The translations under genes and the position numbers were made by a program. 64,000 nt of DNA from Actibacterium sp. 188UL27-1 (GTDB lineage Bacteria; Pseudomonadota; Alphaproteobacteria; Rhodobacterales; Rhodobacteraceae): the NCBI RefSeq assembly GCF_016901225.1, contig NZ_JAFEUL010000008.1, forward strand, positions 1 to 64,000. The letters run 5' to 3'. Position 1 is the stretch's first letter, and each line of letters begins with the position of its first letter. A model generated the notes under the pieces. The model searched no databases. It was not told where the DNA came from and saw only the letters and a program-made list of their open reading frames with translations. Positions 52,633 to 61,504 of the stretch are shown here, piece by piece.

Positions 52633-53948
52633 CAACTCTTTGCCTTTGTTGGCAGGGGGGTGGGCGCCTCAACCGGGTGTGGTGCGGGAATTTCTTCTTC
52701 CTTTGGTGCCACGCGCTCGGACTGGCGGTCCATGGCCTCCTCGACCTCGCGCAGGCCCTGCATGGCGGCACGTAATTCGGCCAGGGTCAGCCCGTCTTCG
52801 ATCCCGACCGGTTCGCGGCCCGCGCGGATGGCCCCCTGAATGACCATCAGGATGAAGACCAAAACGGCGGGCAGCAGATCGATGGCGATGGCCCCAGCCC
52901 AGGACGGCACGAAGTTTTCGGCATAAAGAATGACCGCATCGGCAGTTGAGATAGGGGTGTAGGTCGTTTCTGACGGAGGTGCCATGGCGAGGACCGCGCT
53001 GGCGGCTTTCTCAAGCGTTTCAGCACGTTGCGCCAACACCCCGAGGACCGAAGAGATGGCAGCCTGTTGTCCATCGCGCACCTCGGCAGTGCGCCCGTCA
53101 AGCTCTGGCAGGACCACGGAGGCCGACAGATCCTGGGCGGCGCGCTCGACCAAAGGGGCGACAGAAAGCTGACGCAGCTGGGTGATAATCCCGGCCAATC
53201 TGACGGCCTCTTCGGAGAATTCGACGGAGCGCGTTTCAACGGAGCCCGTCTCGACCGTGAGCGCCCGCATCCGGCTCAGAATCTGGTTACCTTGAACAAA
53301 GGCGGCATCGACCAAGGGTGTCTGGCTGGCGATCTGACTTTCAAGCCCTTGTAACTCCTCAGACTTCTGGCGCAGCACGCGGAAAACAGCCCCACGCCCG
53401 GCAATGCCGGACAGGTTGCCTGTTGCCTCCTGCTCACTCAAATCGTTGAAACTCTGGCGGACGCGGGCCACGTCGCGTTCCAGGCTTTGGGCCGAAATGG
53501 CGATGGTGTGGGCGCGTTCGAGGGAGCCCTGATAATCCTGCACCGTCTTGGCCAAGTGCTGTTCAACGGCGGCGGCCCCGGCCAAGGCGGCAGCGTTGAG
53601 CCAGCTGGACATGGCGATAATTGCCAATGATCCCAACGCCATGGACAAAAGTAATCCGATCCGCGCAGCCGCCGTGCGCACGGCGGGCAACAGACGCAAG
53701 AGATACGACCAGAAGACAAAGATCCCCACGGATACAGCCAGGGAATACGCGAAGGCCGCAAAAAAACTGAGCGCACCATTGTCATCCAGTAGGGACGAGA
53801 CGCCAAGATAGGTGTAAATCCCTGATGCCGTTGCCAAAACCCCAAGCGCCGTGCCGGTGAAACTGTCGAGGATGCTTATATGCCCCTCAAGTTCCTTGGC
53901 ATGGCGCAGCCCCTGGGCATCCGCGCGGCTTAGCTTTGGCTCGGTCAT
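52632..53948 (-). CDS. Membrane protein with long coiled coil
   Basis: This 438-residue protein has three hydrophobic helices near residues 30-52, 58-82 and 93-118. About 220 mostly helical residues follow (LERDVARVRQSFNDLSEQEA, then RQKSEELQGLESQIASQ, and more). A fourth helix lies near 345-373 (WAGAIAIDLLPAVLVFILMV). The C-terminus is Pro/Glu-rich (about 65 residues). The layout recalls sensors or scaffolds with a large periplasmic coiled coil, but no family is recognised. It is translationally coupled to the ClpP-like protease gene, which suggests a substrate- or adaptor-type partnership. Confidence 0.65.
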   Translation of the reverse strand: MTEPKLSRADAQGLRHAKELEGHISILDSFTGTALGVLATASGIYTYLGVSSLLDDNGALSFFAAFAYSLAVSVGIFVFWSYLLRLLPAVRTAAARIGLLLSMALGSLAIIAMSSWLNAAALAGAAAVEQHLAKTVQDYQGSLERAHTIAISAQSLERDVARVRQSFNDLSEQEATGNLSGIAGRGAVFRVLRQKSEELQGLESQIASQTPLVDAAFVQGNQILSRMRALTVETGSVETRSVEFSEEAVRLAGIITQLRQLSVAPLVERAAQDLSASVVLPELDGRTAEVRDGQQAAISSVLGVLAQRAETLEKAASAVLAMAPPSETTYTPISTADAVILYAENFVPSWAGAIAIDLLPAVLVFILMVIQGAIRAGREPVGIEDGLTLAELRAAMQGLREVEEAMDRQSERVAPKEEEIPAPHPVEAPTPLPTKAKS

Positions 53949-54067
53949 GGTATCCCTCTCCTTCGCCCCAAACCGAGCATAGGGGAGTTGCGCGAAAGGG
54001 CAAAGACAAGCTCTTGTGCAGGGTTTTCGCAGATTCTGTGCAGAACGGGGTCAAGCCCTTGGGTTTG

Positions 54068-54122
54068 CACGGGAAACCTCATGCAGAAACCATGCATATT
54101 CCATACAGAAACCATGCATACG
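54068..54122. repeat. 11-bp phased TGYATGG repeat, copy B
   Basis: On the minus strand the first unit from 54122 is CGTATGCATGG and the next is TTTCTGTATGG. The third is AATATGCATGG and the fourth is TTTCTGCATGA (ending at 54079). A weaker fifth unit follows. The phase is exactly 11 bp. It lies in the 224-base gap between the SGNH hydrolase gene and the coiled-coil membrane gene, in the 5' region of the latter. Confidence 0.8.
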
Positions 54123-54172
54123 ATTATGCACGTTGGGCCAAGGCTTTCTCAACGTTCCGGGGATCGCATGGA

Positions 54173-54901
54173 TTACGGTGCGGCGAGGGTCAGGGCCGCC
54201 TTGCGCAATGCTGCGGCCTCGTGTTCCTCCACCGCGCGGGGTGACCAAGTCACGGTGTCCAAATCGATATCACCCAAATGCTGCGCTACAGCCAAGGCGG
54301 CAGCATAGGCCCCCTTGACGCTGGAATGGTGCTGATCGGCGGCGTACAGCCCCTGTTGTCCCTCTGCCCAGGCATGGGCCCAGACGGCGCCAGCGCGGAT
54401 CACGGTGCCATCCGTGGCCTGGGCAAGCCGGTCATAGGTCTGTTCGATCTGGGTCACCGCGCCGGATTTGGGAAAACTGGGATGATAGGGGGTGTCTGGC
54501 GGCCAATGGGCGAAATAGGCCACCTTGGCCTTTACGGCGCGGGCTGCCTGCGCCAACGGCGTCGCGGAGAGCACCATTTGATCCCGGCCATCGGCGCTGA
54601 ACGACATCATGCTGGCATCCTGAAGCACGACCGTGTCCCATCCGCCAGCTGCGATCTGGCGCTGGGCAATGCCTTCGGCAAGGTGATCGGTCAGCATGTA
54701 GTTGGCCTGCGCCACCATCTGGACCTCATATCGGACGGGTGGTGTGGCAGAGGCGGCGATCCGGCGGACCTGTTCAGGTACGTTACCGCCAAATGTGTAG
54801 GAATTGCCGATAAAAAGGATGCGTTTGTCAGCGGCTTGGACAGGCCAGAAAAACCATATGGCCAAGCCCGTGATCAGAAAGAGGTTGAGAGCGCGGATCA
54901 T
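54173..54901 (-). CDS. SGNH/GDSL-type hydrolase, secreted
   Basis: A signal peptide or anchor (MIRALNLFLITGLAIWFFWP, cleaved near VQAADK) is followed by ILFIGNSYTFGGNVPEQV (about residues 28-45). There GNSYT replaces the GDSL block with the catalytic Ser. WDTVVLQDASMM is block III-like, and ADQHHSSVKGAY near residue 207 holds the Asp-x-x-His pair. The substrate is unknown; relatives are esterases or deacylases of the periplasm. Start ATG 54901 is preferred, since an upstream frame from 55018 runs inside the SbtB-like gene. It follows that gene by four bases. Confidence 0.75.
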   Translation of the reverse strand: MIRALNLFLITGLAIWFFWPVQAADKRILFIGNSYTFGGNVPEQVRRIAASATPPVRYEVQMVAQANYMLTDHLAEGIAQRQIAAGGWDTVVLQDASMMSFSADGRDQMVLSATPLAQAARAVKAKVAYFAHWPPDTPYHPSFPKSGAVTQIEQTYDRLAQATDGTVIRAGAVWAHAWAEGQQGLYAADQHHSSVKGAYAAALAVAQHLGDIDLDTVTWSPRAVEEHEAAALRKAALTLAAP

Positions 54902-54905
54902 CGGT

Positions 54906-55211
54906 TCAGAACCGTTCAGGTCGCAGGACTTCGACCGTGGACACGCTGACAACGCCGATATGTTCGTCAAGCAGGGTGCGCAGCTTGTCGAGGACCTTTT
55001 CGGCGGTGCCCTGGTCATTGATCGAGATGATCACCACCATGTCGCGGCTGCCCGAAATATCGGTGTCGCGTTGCCAGCGATTGCCGTTGCCGAACCCGGC
55101 CATGGCGGGTAAAACAGTGTAGCCCATGGCGCCTTCGGCCTCGAATATGCGGCAGGCCCGTTTATAGGCCATACGTTCGATAATCAGCTCGATCCGATGT
55201 TTGGTATTCAT
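54906..55211 (-). CDS. sbtB: PII-like regulator of bicarbonate transport (SbtB-like)
   Basis: This 101-residue ferredoxin-fold protein is related to PII signalling proteins. KHRIELIIERMAYKRACRIF opens the fold, a T-loop-like segment FGNGNRWQRDTDISGSRD (about residues 40-57) follows, and VVIISINDQGTAEKVLDKLR and VVSVSTVEVLRPERF end it. The uridylylated Tyr of GlnB is absent, and there is no C-terminal CGPxGC loop. In cyanobacteria SbtB binds adenine nucleotides and gates SbtA. Here it lies seven bases downstream of the sbtA-like gene. Confidence 0.85.
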   Translation of the reverse strand: MNTKHRIELIIERMAYKRACRIFEAEGAMGYTVLPAMAGFGNGNRWQRDTDISGSRDMVVIISINDQGTAEKVLDKLRTLLDEHIGVVSVSTVEVLRPERF

Positions 55212-55218
55212 GGCGTCC

Positions 55219-56190
55219 TCATGTGACCAAGCTGGCGAGGAAAGTGTAGATCGGAATGCCGAGGGTCACGTTGAAGGGGAAGGTGATGCCCAGCGATAGG
55301 GTAAGGTAAACTGAAGGCCGCGCCTTTGGCAGCGCCAAGCGCATCGCGGCGGGCACAGCGATATAGGAGGCCGAGGCAGCCAGCGTGATAAATAGCGCCG
55401 CATCCCCCGTGCCGACATTCAGGATCGCGCAGGTCAACGTGGCCAATAGGGCAGAGATCAGCGGCATGTAGAGACCAAACGCGATGGTCCCGGCATCGAG
55501 TTGCCGCCAGCCCTGGCGCAGGCCGCGCCCCGCGGACAGGCCCATATCGAGCAGGAACAGGCAAAGCACCCCTTGGAACGGGCTGACGAAGAAGGGCGCG
55601 ATCTTGGCATTGCCGTCCTCTCCCACGATCCAGCCGATGATAAGCGCGCCGACAAGGACCACGACGGAGGCATTGAGCAGCACCTCCCGGACCAATTCAC
55701 CCCGTTCGGCCCCGGCCACGGCCTGCGCGCCGTTCTGGCGTTGGACCAGCAAAAGTGCGGTGATGATCGCCGGTGTCTCCATCAATGCGGCGAGGGCGAC
55801 CAGGTGGCCGGAGCTTTCAAATCCGCTGAGGCGGACCGCTTCGGTCGCGGCAACGAAGGTGACAATGGAGATCGATCCGTAATGGGCTGCTGCTGCGGCG
55901 GCATCGGTCGTGTCGAGCTTTGTGCTGGCGCGCAGCAGGTAAAACGCAATGGCCGGGATCACGAAGGATAAGGCGATACCTGCGATAAAGATCGCGATGA
56001 TATCGAAGGTCAGGGCGTTTTTCGACATCTCGACCCCGCCTTTCAGGCCGATTGCCATCATGAGGTAAATGGCAAGGCCCTTGGCAAAGGCTTCCGGCAC
56101 CGTCATTTGAGAGCGCAGCAAAGCCGCGACCATGCCCAGCAGAAAGAACAAGATGATGGGGGAGAGGAGGGTCGAAAGTGCGGCGTCCAT
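55219..56190 (-). CDS. sbtA: Sodium-dependent bicarbonate transporter (SbtA-like)
   Basis: This integral membrane protein of 323 residues has about ten helices and matches the SbtA (DUF897) family. LAIYLMMAIGLKGGVEMSKN (about residues 39-58) is a signature. AAHYGSISIVTFVAATEAVR (about 105-124) and LETPAIITALLLV-like text (METPAIITALLLVQRQNG) are substrate-site helices, and LLDMGLSAGRGLRQGWRQ (about 213-230) begins the second inverted half. It is shorter than cyanobacterial SbtA (about 370), mainly in the central cytosolic loop. It should import HCO3- with Na+. No carbon-fixation gene is visible in this window. Confidence 0.88.
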   Translation of the reverse strand: MDAALSTLLSPIILFFLLGMVAALLRSQMTVPEAFAKGLAIYLMMAIGLKGGVEMSKNALTFDIIAIFIAGIALSFVIPAIAFYLLRASTKLDTTDAAAAAAHYGSISIVTFVAATEAVRLSGFESSGHLVALAALMETPAIITALLLVQRQNGAQAVAGAERGELVREVLLNASVVVLVGALIIGWIVGEDGNAKIAPFFVSPFQGVLCLFLLDMGLSAGRGLRQGWRQLDAGTIAFGLYMPLISALLATLTCAILNVGTGDAALFITLAASASYIAVPAAMRLALPKARPSVYLTLSLGITFPFNVTLGIPIYTFLASLVT

Positions 56191-56458
56191 ATGAGTTTAT
56201 GGTCCCTTCAGGTCAGCCCCAATTATGCGGGAGGCTAAAGCCTTTGCCGCAGTAGTAAAAGGGGAGGTCGCCGCGAAACCGTTGTTGTGCCGCGAAAATC
56301 AGCCGAGGCATCCGGGGCCGCTTGAAAATACTACTTTGAAGACGCGAACATGAATAGGCGCCCCGGGTGATCAGCCCATCGAATGATAGGGTCAGTCTTC
56401 GCCGCTGACCGGGTTTTTACCCCATGGCCTGAGGCATGACAAATATGTTCAAAGGATT
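56191..56458. other. Region between sbtA and tRNA-Ala
   Basis: No gene is supported. It should hold the sbtA promoter on the minus strand and the tRNA 3' end. A frame across it and the tRNA gives a peptide with ALAQLGERLHGMQEVRG, a well-known false product of tRNA genes. Confidence 0.5.
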
Positions 56459-56534
<76 letters not shown>

Positions 56535-56588
56535 ATAAGCGCGCTGCATACGCAACGCGGCTGCTGCGATCAAGCGAAAAACGTTTGA

Positions 56589-56930
56589 TCAGCTGTCATC
56601 GTCATCGGCTGGCACATCGGCGATTTCGTCCAGGGAGACATTGTCGTCGTCATCCTCGTCCAAGACGTCATCGGCCAGATCGACATCCGACGTATCGTCG
56701 TCATCCTCCAGCACTTCGCCATCGGAATCGGGGAGCAACACGTCTTCTTCTTCGGTGGCGGCAGGCTTCTCGGCCTTGACCTCCTTGATCTGCACCCGGC
56801 TTTTGGTGCCGGTATCCAGAGTGACAACTTCACCCGTGTAAGGGCTGACAATCGGGTCCCGTCCCAGATCGTAAAACCGCTTACCAGTGGTTGGGCAAAG
56901 GCGCTTTACACCCCATTCTTCCTTTGGCAT
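56589..56930 (-). CDS. TIGR02300-family acidic protein
   Basis: The N-terminal block MPKEEWGVKRLCPTTGKRFY, then DLGRDPIVSPYTGEVV, is the TIGR02300/FYDLN domain, a zinc-ribbon-like opening with a single Cys left here. The rest of the 113 residues is strongly acidic (EEEDVLLPDSDGEVLEDDDD, then VLDEDDDDNVSLDE). The function is unknown. Start ATG 56930 matches the conserved N-terminus; the frame is open to 57077 upstream, but that part overlaps the divergent metallopeptidase promoter. It precedes tRNA-Ala on the same strand. Confidence 0.88.
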   Translation of the reverse strand: MPKEEWGVKRLCPTTGKRFYDLGRDPIVSPYTGEVVTLDTGTKSRVQIKEVKAEKPAATEEEDVLLPDSDGEVLEDDDDTSDVDLADDVLDEDDDDNVSLDEIADVPADDDDS

Positions 56931-57070
56931 CCAGAGCCTCGTCATTTGATGAGTGGTTGACAGACAGGCCAGTTGCCACAGAGCCACCACGCTGTCAAAT
57001 GCAAAGGCAGATCGGGGCTGTGCGAACGTCCGGTCACCGATATGATGGGCAAAACAGGTACGGACCATCG

Positions 57071-57763
57071 ATGACAACCCTCACATTCCCGGGCGATCCA
57101 CCGGTTGATATCCAACTGCGCCGATCCGTGCGGGCGCGCAGGTTAAGTCTGCGCGTGTCCCGGCTGAAGGGATCGGTGACGCTTACCATGCCCAAAATGG
57201 CGGCCGAGGCCGAAGCCGTTGCCTTTGCCACCGAAAAGCTGGACTGGATCAGGGGCCATCTGGCAGACCTTGTCCCAGAGACGGTGGTGGAAATCGGGGC
57301 GCACCTGCCTGTCGAAGGCACACCACGCCTTATCACGCGGGGGGAAGGGCCTAGGCTGCACCTGACATCCGACGCCATCATGGTGCCCGCGCGTATTCGC
57401 GCGGTGCCCGCCCGGGTGGGTGGATATCTCAGGGAACTGGCGCGGGACCGGCTGGCTGCCGCCTCCGACCGCCACGCCGCAGCGGTTCAGCGTAGCTATA
57501 CCCGGCTGGTCCTGCGCGATACGCGGTCGCGGTGGGGGTCGTGTTCATCGGATGGGCGCTTGATGTATTCGTGGCGGCTGATCCTGGCGCCCCCCGATGT
57601 GCTTGACTATGTCGCGGCCCATGAGGTCGCGCATCTGGTCGAGATGAACCATTCCGCTCGCTTTTGGGCCGTGGTCGACCGATTGTGTCCTGACTACAAG
57701 GCGCCCCGGGCTTGGCTGCGCGCAAACGGGGAAGACCTGCATCGGTACCGCTTCGCCGGTTGA
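57071..57763 (+). CDS. YgjP/SprT-like zinc metallopeptidase (M48-like, DUF45)
   Basis: This 230-residue protein starts with strands VDIQLRRSVRARRLSLRVSR and ends with the DUF45 peptidase part. The metal motif is VAAHEVAHLVEMNHSARFWA (about residues 179-198), with HExxH as HEVAH and the third His in NHSARFW. RDTRSRWGSCSSDGRLMYSW precedes it and is the family signature. Its physiological substrate is unknown. It is divergent from the TIGR02300 gene and 40 bases upstream of a GntR regulator. Confidence 0.88.
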   Translation: MTTLTFPGDPPVDIQLRRSVRARRLSLRVSRLKGSVTLTMPKMAAEAEAVAFATEKLDWIRGHLADLVPETVVEIGAHLPVEGTPRLITRGEGPRLHLTSDAIMVPARIRAVPARVGGYLRELARDRLAAASDRHAAAVQRSYTRLVLRDTRSRWGSCSSDGRLMYSWRLILAPPDVLDYVAAHEVAHLVEMNHSARFWAVVDRLCPDYKAPRAWLRANGEDLHRYRFAG

Positions 57764-57803
57764 TCCGGTTGACGGCCAGCCCCCTGCCCGACAGGGTGCC
57801 GCA

Positions 57804-58451
57804 ATGGTTTTGCAACGCCCGACCGAGCCCACGACGGCCGCCCATGATCGGCTCTATCGTAGCCTGCGGACCCAGATCATGCATGGGGAGATCCTGCCTG
57901 GCGTTGCCTTGACTTTGCGCGGGGTAGGCAAGGCCCATGGGGTCAGCATGACACCCGTGCGGGAAGCTGTGCGGCGACTTGTGGCGGAAGGGGCCCTGAC
58001 CCTCTCTTCTTCGGGCCGTGTGTCGACACCCGAACTGTCCAACGAACGGATCGAAGAACTGGCAGCCCTGCGCGCTTTGCTTGAGCCGGAGTTGTCCTCT
58101 CGTGCCCTGCCGCGTGCGCATCTGGCGCTGATCGACCGGCTGGAGGCCATCAATGCCCAGATCACCAAGGTGATCGCTGATGAGGATGCAGTGGCCTATA
58201 TTCGAACCAATCTTGAGTTTCACCGCACACTTTACCTTAGGGCACAGGCCCCCGCGATGCTCGCCATGGCAGAGACGGTCTGGCTGCAACTGGGCCCGAC
58301 GATGCGGTCGCTTTACGGGCGGTTGGGGCGGACGGATGCCCCCCACAATCATCGCCTGATGATCGCAGCGCTCAAGGCCGGAGATGAACCGGGCCTGCGC
58401 CTCGCCGTGCGGACTGATGTCACGCAAGGGCTGCGCCTGTTGGTCGGCTAG
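57804..58451 (+). CDS. GntR-family regulator (FCD group)
   Basis: This 215-residue DNA-binding regulator has an N-terminal winged helix: YRSLRTQIMHGEILPGVALT, then VSMTPVREAVRRLVAEGALT (about residues 48-67, recognition helix PVREAVRRL). The FCD effector domain (about 85-210) has FHRTLYLRAQAPAMLAMAE and NHRLMIAALKAGDEPGLRLA, with the His and Asn/Asp metal-site pattern of that fold. The effector is unknown; FCD members often sense organic acids. It is not linked to an obvious target operon here. Confidence 0.88.
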   Translation: MVLQRPTEPTTAAHDRLYRSLRTQIMHGEILPGVALTLRGVGKAHGVSMTPVREAVRRLVAEGALTLSSSGRVSTPELSNERIEELAALRALLEPELSSRALPRAHLALIDRLEAINAQITKVIADEDAVAYIRTNLEFHRTLYLRAQAPAMLAMAETVWLQLGPTMRSLYGRLGRTDAPHNHRLMIAALKAGDEPGLRLAVRTDVTQGLRLLVG

Positions 58452-58499
58452 ATACGGGGATCGCGCGCGCCTCGGGCCCGGACCTTCTCAACGGGCGCT

Positions 58500-58522
58500 T
58501 CCCTCCACCCTTGGGGGAGGGA
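58500..58522. repeat. GC-rich inverted repeat between convergent genes
   Basis: TCCCTCC (58500-58506) and GGAGGGA (58516-58522) form a 7-bp stem that can be extended by CCC/GGG with a bulged A. It lies between the convergent GntR and LRR-like genes and could end transcription with Rho. There is no U-tract. Confidence 0.4.
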
Positions 58523-58557
58523 TCGAGGGAGGGGAACCTGTGAGAACGTGGTGCTCT

Positions 58558-59169
58558 TCAGAAAATCTGAACCCGAACTCCCCGTTGCTCCAGCTGTTTC
58601 ACGACATTAAGCGCGCTCCCTTCGTCCAGGTCGTGGCCAAAGACCGTAAGCTCCTTCAGATTGGGCAATTGCTCCAAAACCTCGATATTCTGCCACGTCG
58701 CGGTCAATCCCAATCCAAGGGTCTTTAGCTTGGGAACATGCCTAAGGGCCGTCAGGTCAGGGTTTTCCCACCAAAGCATCGAGATGATTTCAAAGGTTTC
58801 AAGGTTGGGCAGTAGCCGCAGATCATCCAGGCTCCGAATGTCGAATTCTTCCGTTTCGCCGCCCCAGAACGGATAGACATAGGGATAAATCGTGTTGCCG
58901 CCGTCAAAGACCAGCGTATCGACCTTGGCAAGCTGATCTGTGGTCAGGGGATAGTGCGTCAGGTAGCGTTGAGCCTTGGCCGATGGTTCATATCCGCGCT
59001 CCTCATAGTCGTATTCGGTGCCTTCGATAAATTTCAAAAACGCAGGATAGTCGCCAAAATCCAGTACCTTGTCATCCAGCAGGGATGACAAGACGGCCAG
59101 TTTGAAATTCGGATCGGTAAAGGGGGTGGGGGAGGTTTGAACCTCCGCCACGGGGATCAGATCACCCAT
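58558..59169 (-). CDS. Leucine-rich-repeat-like protein (DUF6892-like)
   Basis: The 203-residue product begins with FTDPNFKLAVLSSLLDD (about residues 17-33), a pattern I associate with DUF6892. It continues with several leucine-rich repeat-like units (DDLRLLPNLETFEI, then VPKLKTLGLGLTATW, and LEQLPNLKELTVFG). No signal peptide or membrane helix is present. The start overlaps the lpd stop (ATGA), so it is coupled to lpd although no metabolic link is evident. A protein-binding role is likely from the repeats. Confidence 0.6.
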   Translation of the reverse strand: MGDLIPVAEVQTSPTPFTDPNFKLAVLSSLLDDKVLDFGDYPAFLKFIEGTEYDYEERGYEPSAKAQRYLTHYPLTTDQLAKVDTLVFDGGNTIYPYVYPFWGGETEEFDIRSLDDLRLLPNLETFEIISMLWWENPDLTALRHVPKLKTLGLGLTATWQNIEVLEQLPNLKELTVFGHDLDEGSALNVVKQLEQRGVRVQIF

Positions 59170-60563
59170 CAGCTATGGATGGGACCGTCGCCGCAGGCCA
59201 GCGCGGCTTCGCGGACGGCCTCGGAATAAGTCGGGTGGGCGTGGCAGGTCCGGGCCAGATCTTCGGCGCTGGCCCCGAATTCCATTGCAACGCAGATCTC
59301 GTGGATCAGATCGCCCGCCATGGGGCCGATGATATGCGCCCCCAGGATCCGGTCAGTGCTTTGATCTGCAAGTATTTTCACAAAACCATCGGCTGCAAAA
59401 TTGGCCTTTGCCCGACCATTGCCCATGAAGGAGAACTTGCCGACCTTGTAGCCGTGCCCGGCCTCCTTGAGGGTTTCTTCGGTATGACCGACGCTGGCGA
59501 CCTCTGGGTGGGTGTAGATCACGCCAGGGATAACGTCATAGTTCACGTGGGGGTGCTGCCCGGCGATGCCTTCTGCCACGGCCATGCCCTCATCTTCGGC
59601 CTTATGGGCCAGCATCGGGCCAGCGATCGCATCGCCAATGGCGTATATCCCCTTGATATTGGTGGTGTAATGCCCATCCACTTCGATCTGGCCGCGCTGC
59701 GACACGGCCACGCCCAGCGCGTCCAGACCCAGCCCCTCGGTATAGGGTTTACGCCCCGTGGAAACCAGAACCACATCCGCATCCAGCACCTGTTCGGAGC
59801 TGTCCTTGCGCAGGGTGTAATGCACCTTGGCCTTGGTTTTCAGGGTTTCGACCTTGCTGACGCCGGCGCTGAGAACAAATTCAAGCCCCTGTTTTGTCAG
59901 CAACTTCTGGAACTGCCGCGCGACTTCCGCATCCTGGCCCGGGGTGATGGCATCCATGTACTCCACCACCGTGACCTTGGTGCCGAGGCGGGCATAGACC
60001 GAGCCTAACTCCAGCCCGATCACACCGCCACCGACGACGACCATGGTCTTGGGCACCTTGGGCAGTTCCAGCGCACCGGTCGAGGTCACGACGATCTTTT
60101 CATCAATCGTCACCTCGGCCCCGGGAATGCTGGCGCTGTCAGAGCCCGTGGCGATGATGATATGCTTGGCCTCATGCACCTCGTCACCGACCTTGACCTT
60201 ACCCGCCTCGGGGATGGATCCCCACCCTTTCAGCCAGTCTATCTTGTTCTTTTTGAAAAGAAATTCGACACCCTTGGTGTTGGCGCCAATGGTCTCGTTC
60301 TTATAGGCGAGCATCTGTTTCCAGTCGACCTTGGGTGCGGTAACTTTCAGGCCCATCTTGCCAAAGTTATGCTCTGCCTCATGCAATTGATGCGACGCAT
60401 GGAGCAGCGCCTTGGACGGAATACACCCTACATTCAGGCAGGTGCCGCCCAGGGTCTCCCGTCCCTCGACACAGGCGGTTTTCAACCCCAGCTGGGCGCA
60501 GCGGATGGCGCAGACATAGCCGCCCGGGCCGCTGCCAATGATGATGACGTCATAGCTGGCCAT
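59169..60563 (-). CDS. lpd: Dihydrolipoyl dehydrogenase (E3)
   Basis: This is the E3 component that reoxidises dihydrolipoamide of 2-oxoacid dehydrogenase complexes with NAD. The FAD site is [21 protein letters not shown], the redox disulphide is in [19 protein letters not shown] (Cys about 42 and 47), the NAD site is [18 protein letters not shown], and the C-terminal base is in [17 protein letters not shown] (His about 443). At 464 residues it has normal length. Start 60563 is preceded by AAGGAGG; a longer frame to 60629 runs into repeat copy C. The gene lies in the same direction as odhB. Confidence 0.96.
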   Translation of the reverse strand: MASYDVIIIGSGPGGYVCAIRCAQLGLKTACVEGRETLGGTCLNVGCIPSKALLHASHQLHEAEHNFGKMGLKVTAPKVDWKQMLAYKNETIGANTKGVEFLFKKNKIDWLKGWGSIPEAGKVKVGDEVHEAKHIIIATGSDSASIPGAEVTIDEKIVVTSTGALELPKVPKTMVVVGGGVIGLELGSVYARLGTKVTVVEYMDAITPGQDAEVARQFQKLLTKQGLEFVLSAGVSKVETLKTKAKVHYTLRKDSSEQVLDADVVLVSTGRKPYTEGLGLDALGVAVSQRGQIEVDGHYTTNIKGIYAIGDAIAGPMLAHKAEDEGMAVAEGIAGQHPHVNYDVIPGVIYTHPEVASVGHTEETLKEAGHGYKVGKFSFMGNGRAKANFAADGFVKILADQSTDRILGAHIIGPMAGDLIHEICVAMEFGASAEDLARTCHAHPTYSEAVREAALACGDGPIHS

Positions 60564-60588
60564 GGGGGCCTCCTTCGTAGGACATTTG

Positions 60589-60632
60589 GAATACAGAACC
60601 GATGCACAAAGCATACATATGCCATACATACG
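60589..60632. repeat. 11-bp phased TGYATGG repeat, copy C
   Basis: On the minus strand the units from 60632 are CGTATGTATGG, CATATGTATGC, then TTTGTGCATCG and GTTCTGTATTC (ending at 60589). The period is exactly 11 bp. It lies in the 5' region of lpd, 26 bases before the start codon, inside the intergenic gap of 105 bases. Confidence 0.8.
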
Positions 60633-60668
60633 CGCCGTACGGTTCCCAGGGATTTCGGCAACGGCAGA

Positions 60669-61067
60669 TCATGACCGGGCCTTGGGGCAGGAGGTGACGG
60701 CCCGGAATGTCTGATGCAATTCCGTCCAGACATCTGCCTTTGGGTTCTCGTCAAGATAAGCGTAAGAGCTGAACCAGACATCTGTATAGGGCGGCTTGAA
60801 CGCTGCACCCTCCTCATATTCCGGTCGGTAGACGCCGGACACCAAGGTGAGCTCATAGCCGTCATATTCATAGCCGGGCGTTTTGCGGATCACCTGCTTC
60901 ACGCGCCAGCAGGTTCCCTTCAGACCCGGGGCCGGTTTGTTGGTCCGTTGACCGGACGCGTCGTAATGAGAAATCGGTGTGATCAATTGACCGGCCTTCC
61001 AGTCGGGGCCTGCCACTGCGGCGCTGGCAAGACATGTCAGGATCATCGCAAATCGGAGGCTGTTCAT
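60669..61067 (-). CDS. Secreted hypothetical protein
   Basis: This 132-residue exported protein has signal peptide MNSLRFAMILTCLASAAVAG, cleaved near AVAGPD. The mature part (WKAGQLITPISHYDASGQRT, then GTCWRVKQVIRK and YDGYELTLVSGVYRPEYE) shows no known domain; two Cys are present. It follows the next upstream gene by two bases and is similarly built (a signal peptide and one pair of Cys), so the two may be related. Start 61067 is preferred to upstream in-frame codons that lie inside the neighbour. Confidence 0.6.
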   Translation of the reverse strand: MNSLRFAMILTCLASAAVAGPDWKAGQLITPISHYDASGQRTNKPAPGLKGTCWRVKQVIRKTPGYEYDGYELTLVSGVYRPEYEEGAAFKPPYTDVWFSSYAYLDENPKADVWTELHQTFRAVTSCPKARS

Positions 61068-61069
61068 GC

Positions 61070-61504
61070 CTATTCCTCTGGAAGGGGGCGACCGCTGCAA
61101 TCGGCGACCCGTTGATAAAATCGGCCCATATCGCAAGTCGTGCTGACAGTGCGATAGCCGGTTGGATCCGGTGCTTCGCAAGGGGCCCAAAGGCCCTCGC
61201 TGGCGGCGTGGCTGGTGCCGGTTCCGATGGGTGCGTGGCGGGGCCTGTCCATGCTCTTTGGCGGTGGCGGCATGCCGGGCATTACGCTGCCCAGATAACC
61301 TGCGACCAACCGGAGTTGCAGATTGGTGTCCGAAACCGCCTCGACCCGAAAACAGGCGCGTTGATCAGGCGGGGTCGCATTGGGCAACGCGTCACCGGTC
61401 ATCATATCAAAGAGCGGTCCCTGCACCACATGATCCCCGACCGCAAAGGGAGGCTCCGCAAGGGCCGGACCCGTCATCAGCAAAAGGGTGGCGAGCCGGA
61501 TCAT
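61070..61504 (-). CDS. Secreted hypothetical protein
   Basis: This 144-residue exported protein has signal peptide MIRLATLLLMTGPALAEPPF, cleaved near ALAEPP. The mature part begins FAVGDHVVQGPLFDMMTG and has CFRVEAVSDTNLQLRLVAGY and a Cys-containing end (STTCDMGRFYQRVADCSGRP). No family is recognised. Its start overlaps the stop of the MAPEG gene (ATGA), so it belongs to the same transcript. Confidence 0.6.
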   Translation of the reverse strand: MIRLATLLLMTGPALAEPPFAVGDHVVQGPLFDMMTGDALPNATPPDQRACFRVEAVSDTNLQLRLVAGYLGSVMPGMPPPPKSMDRPRHAPIGTGTSHAASEGLWAPCEAPDPTGYRTVSTTCDMGRFYQRVADCSGRPLPEE

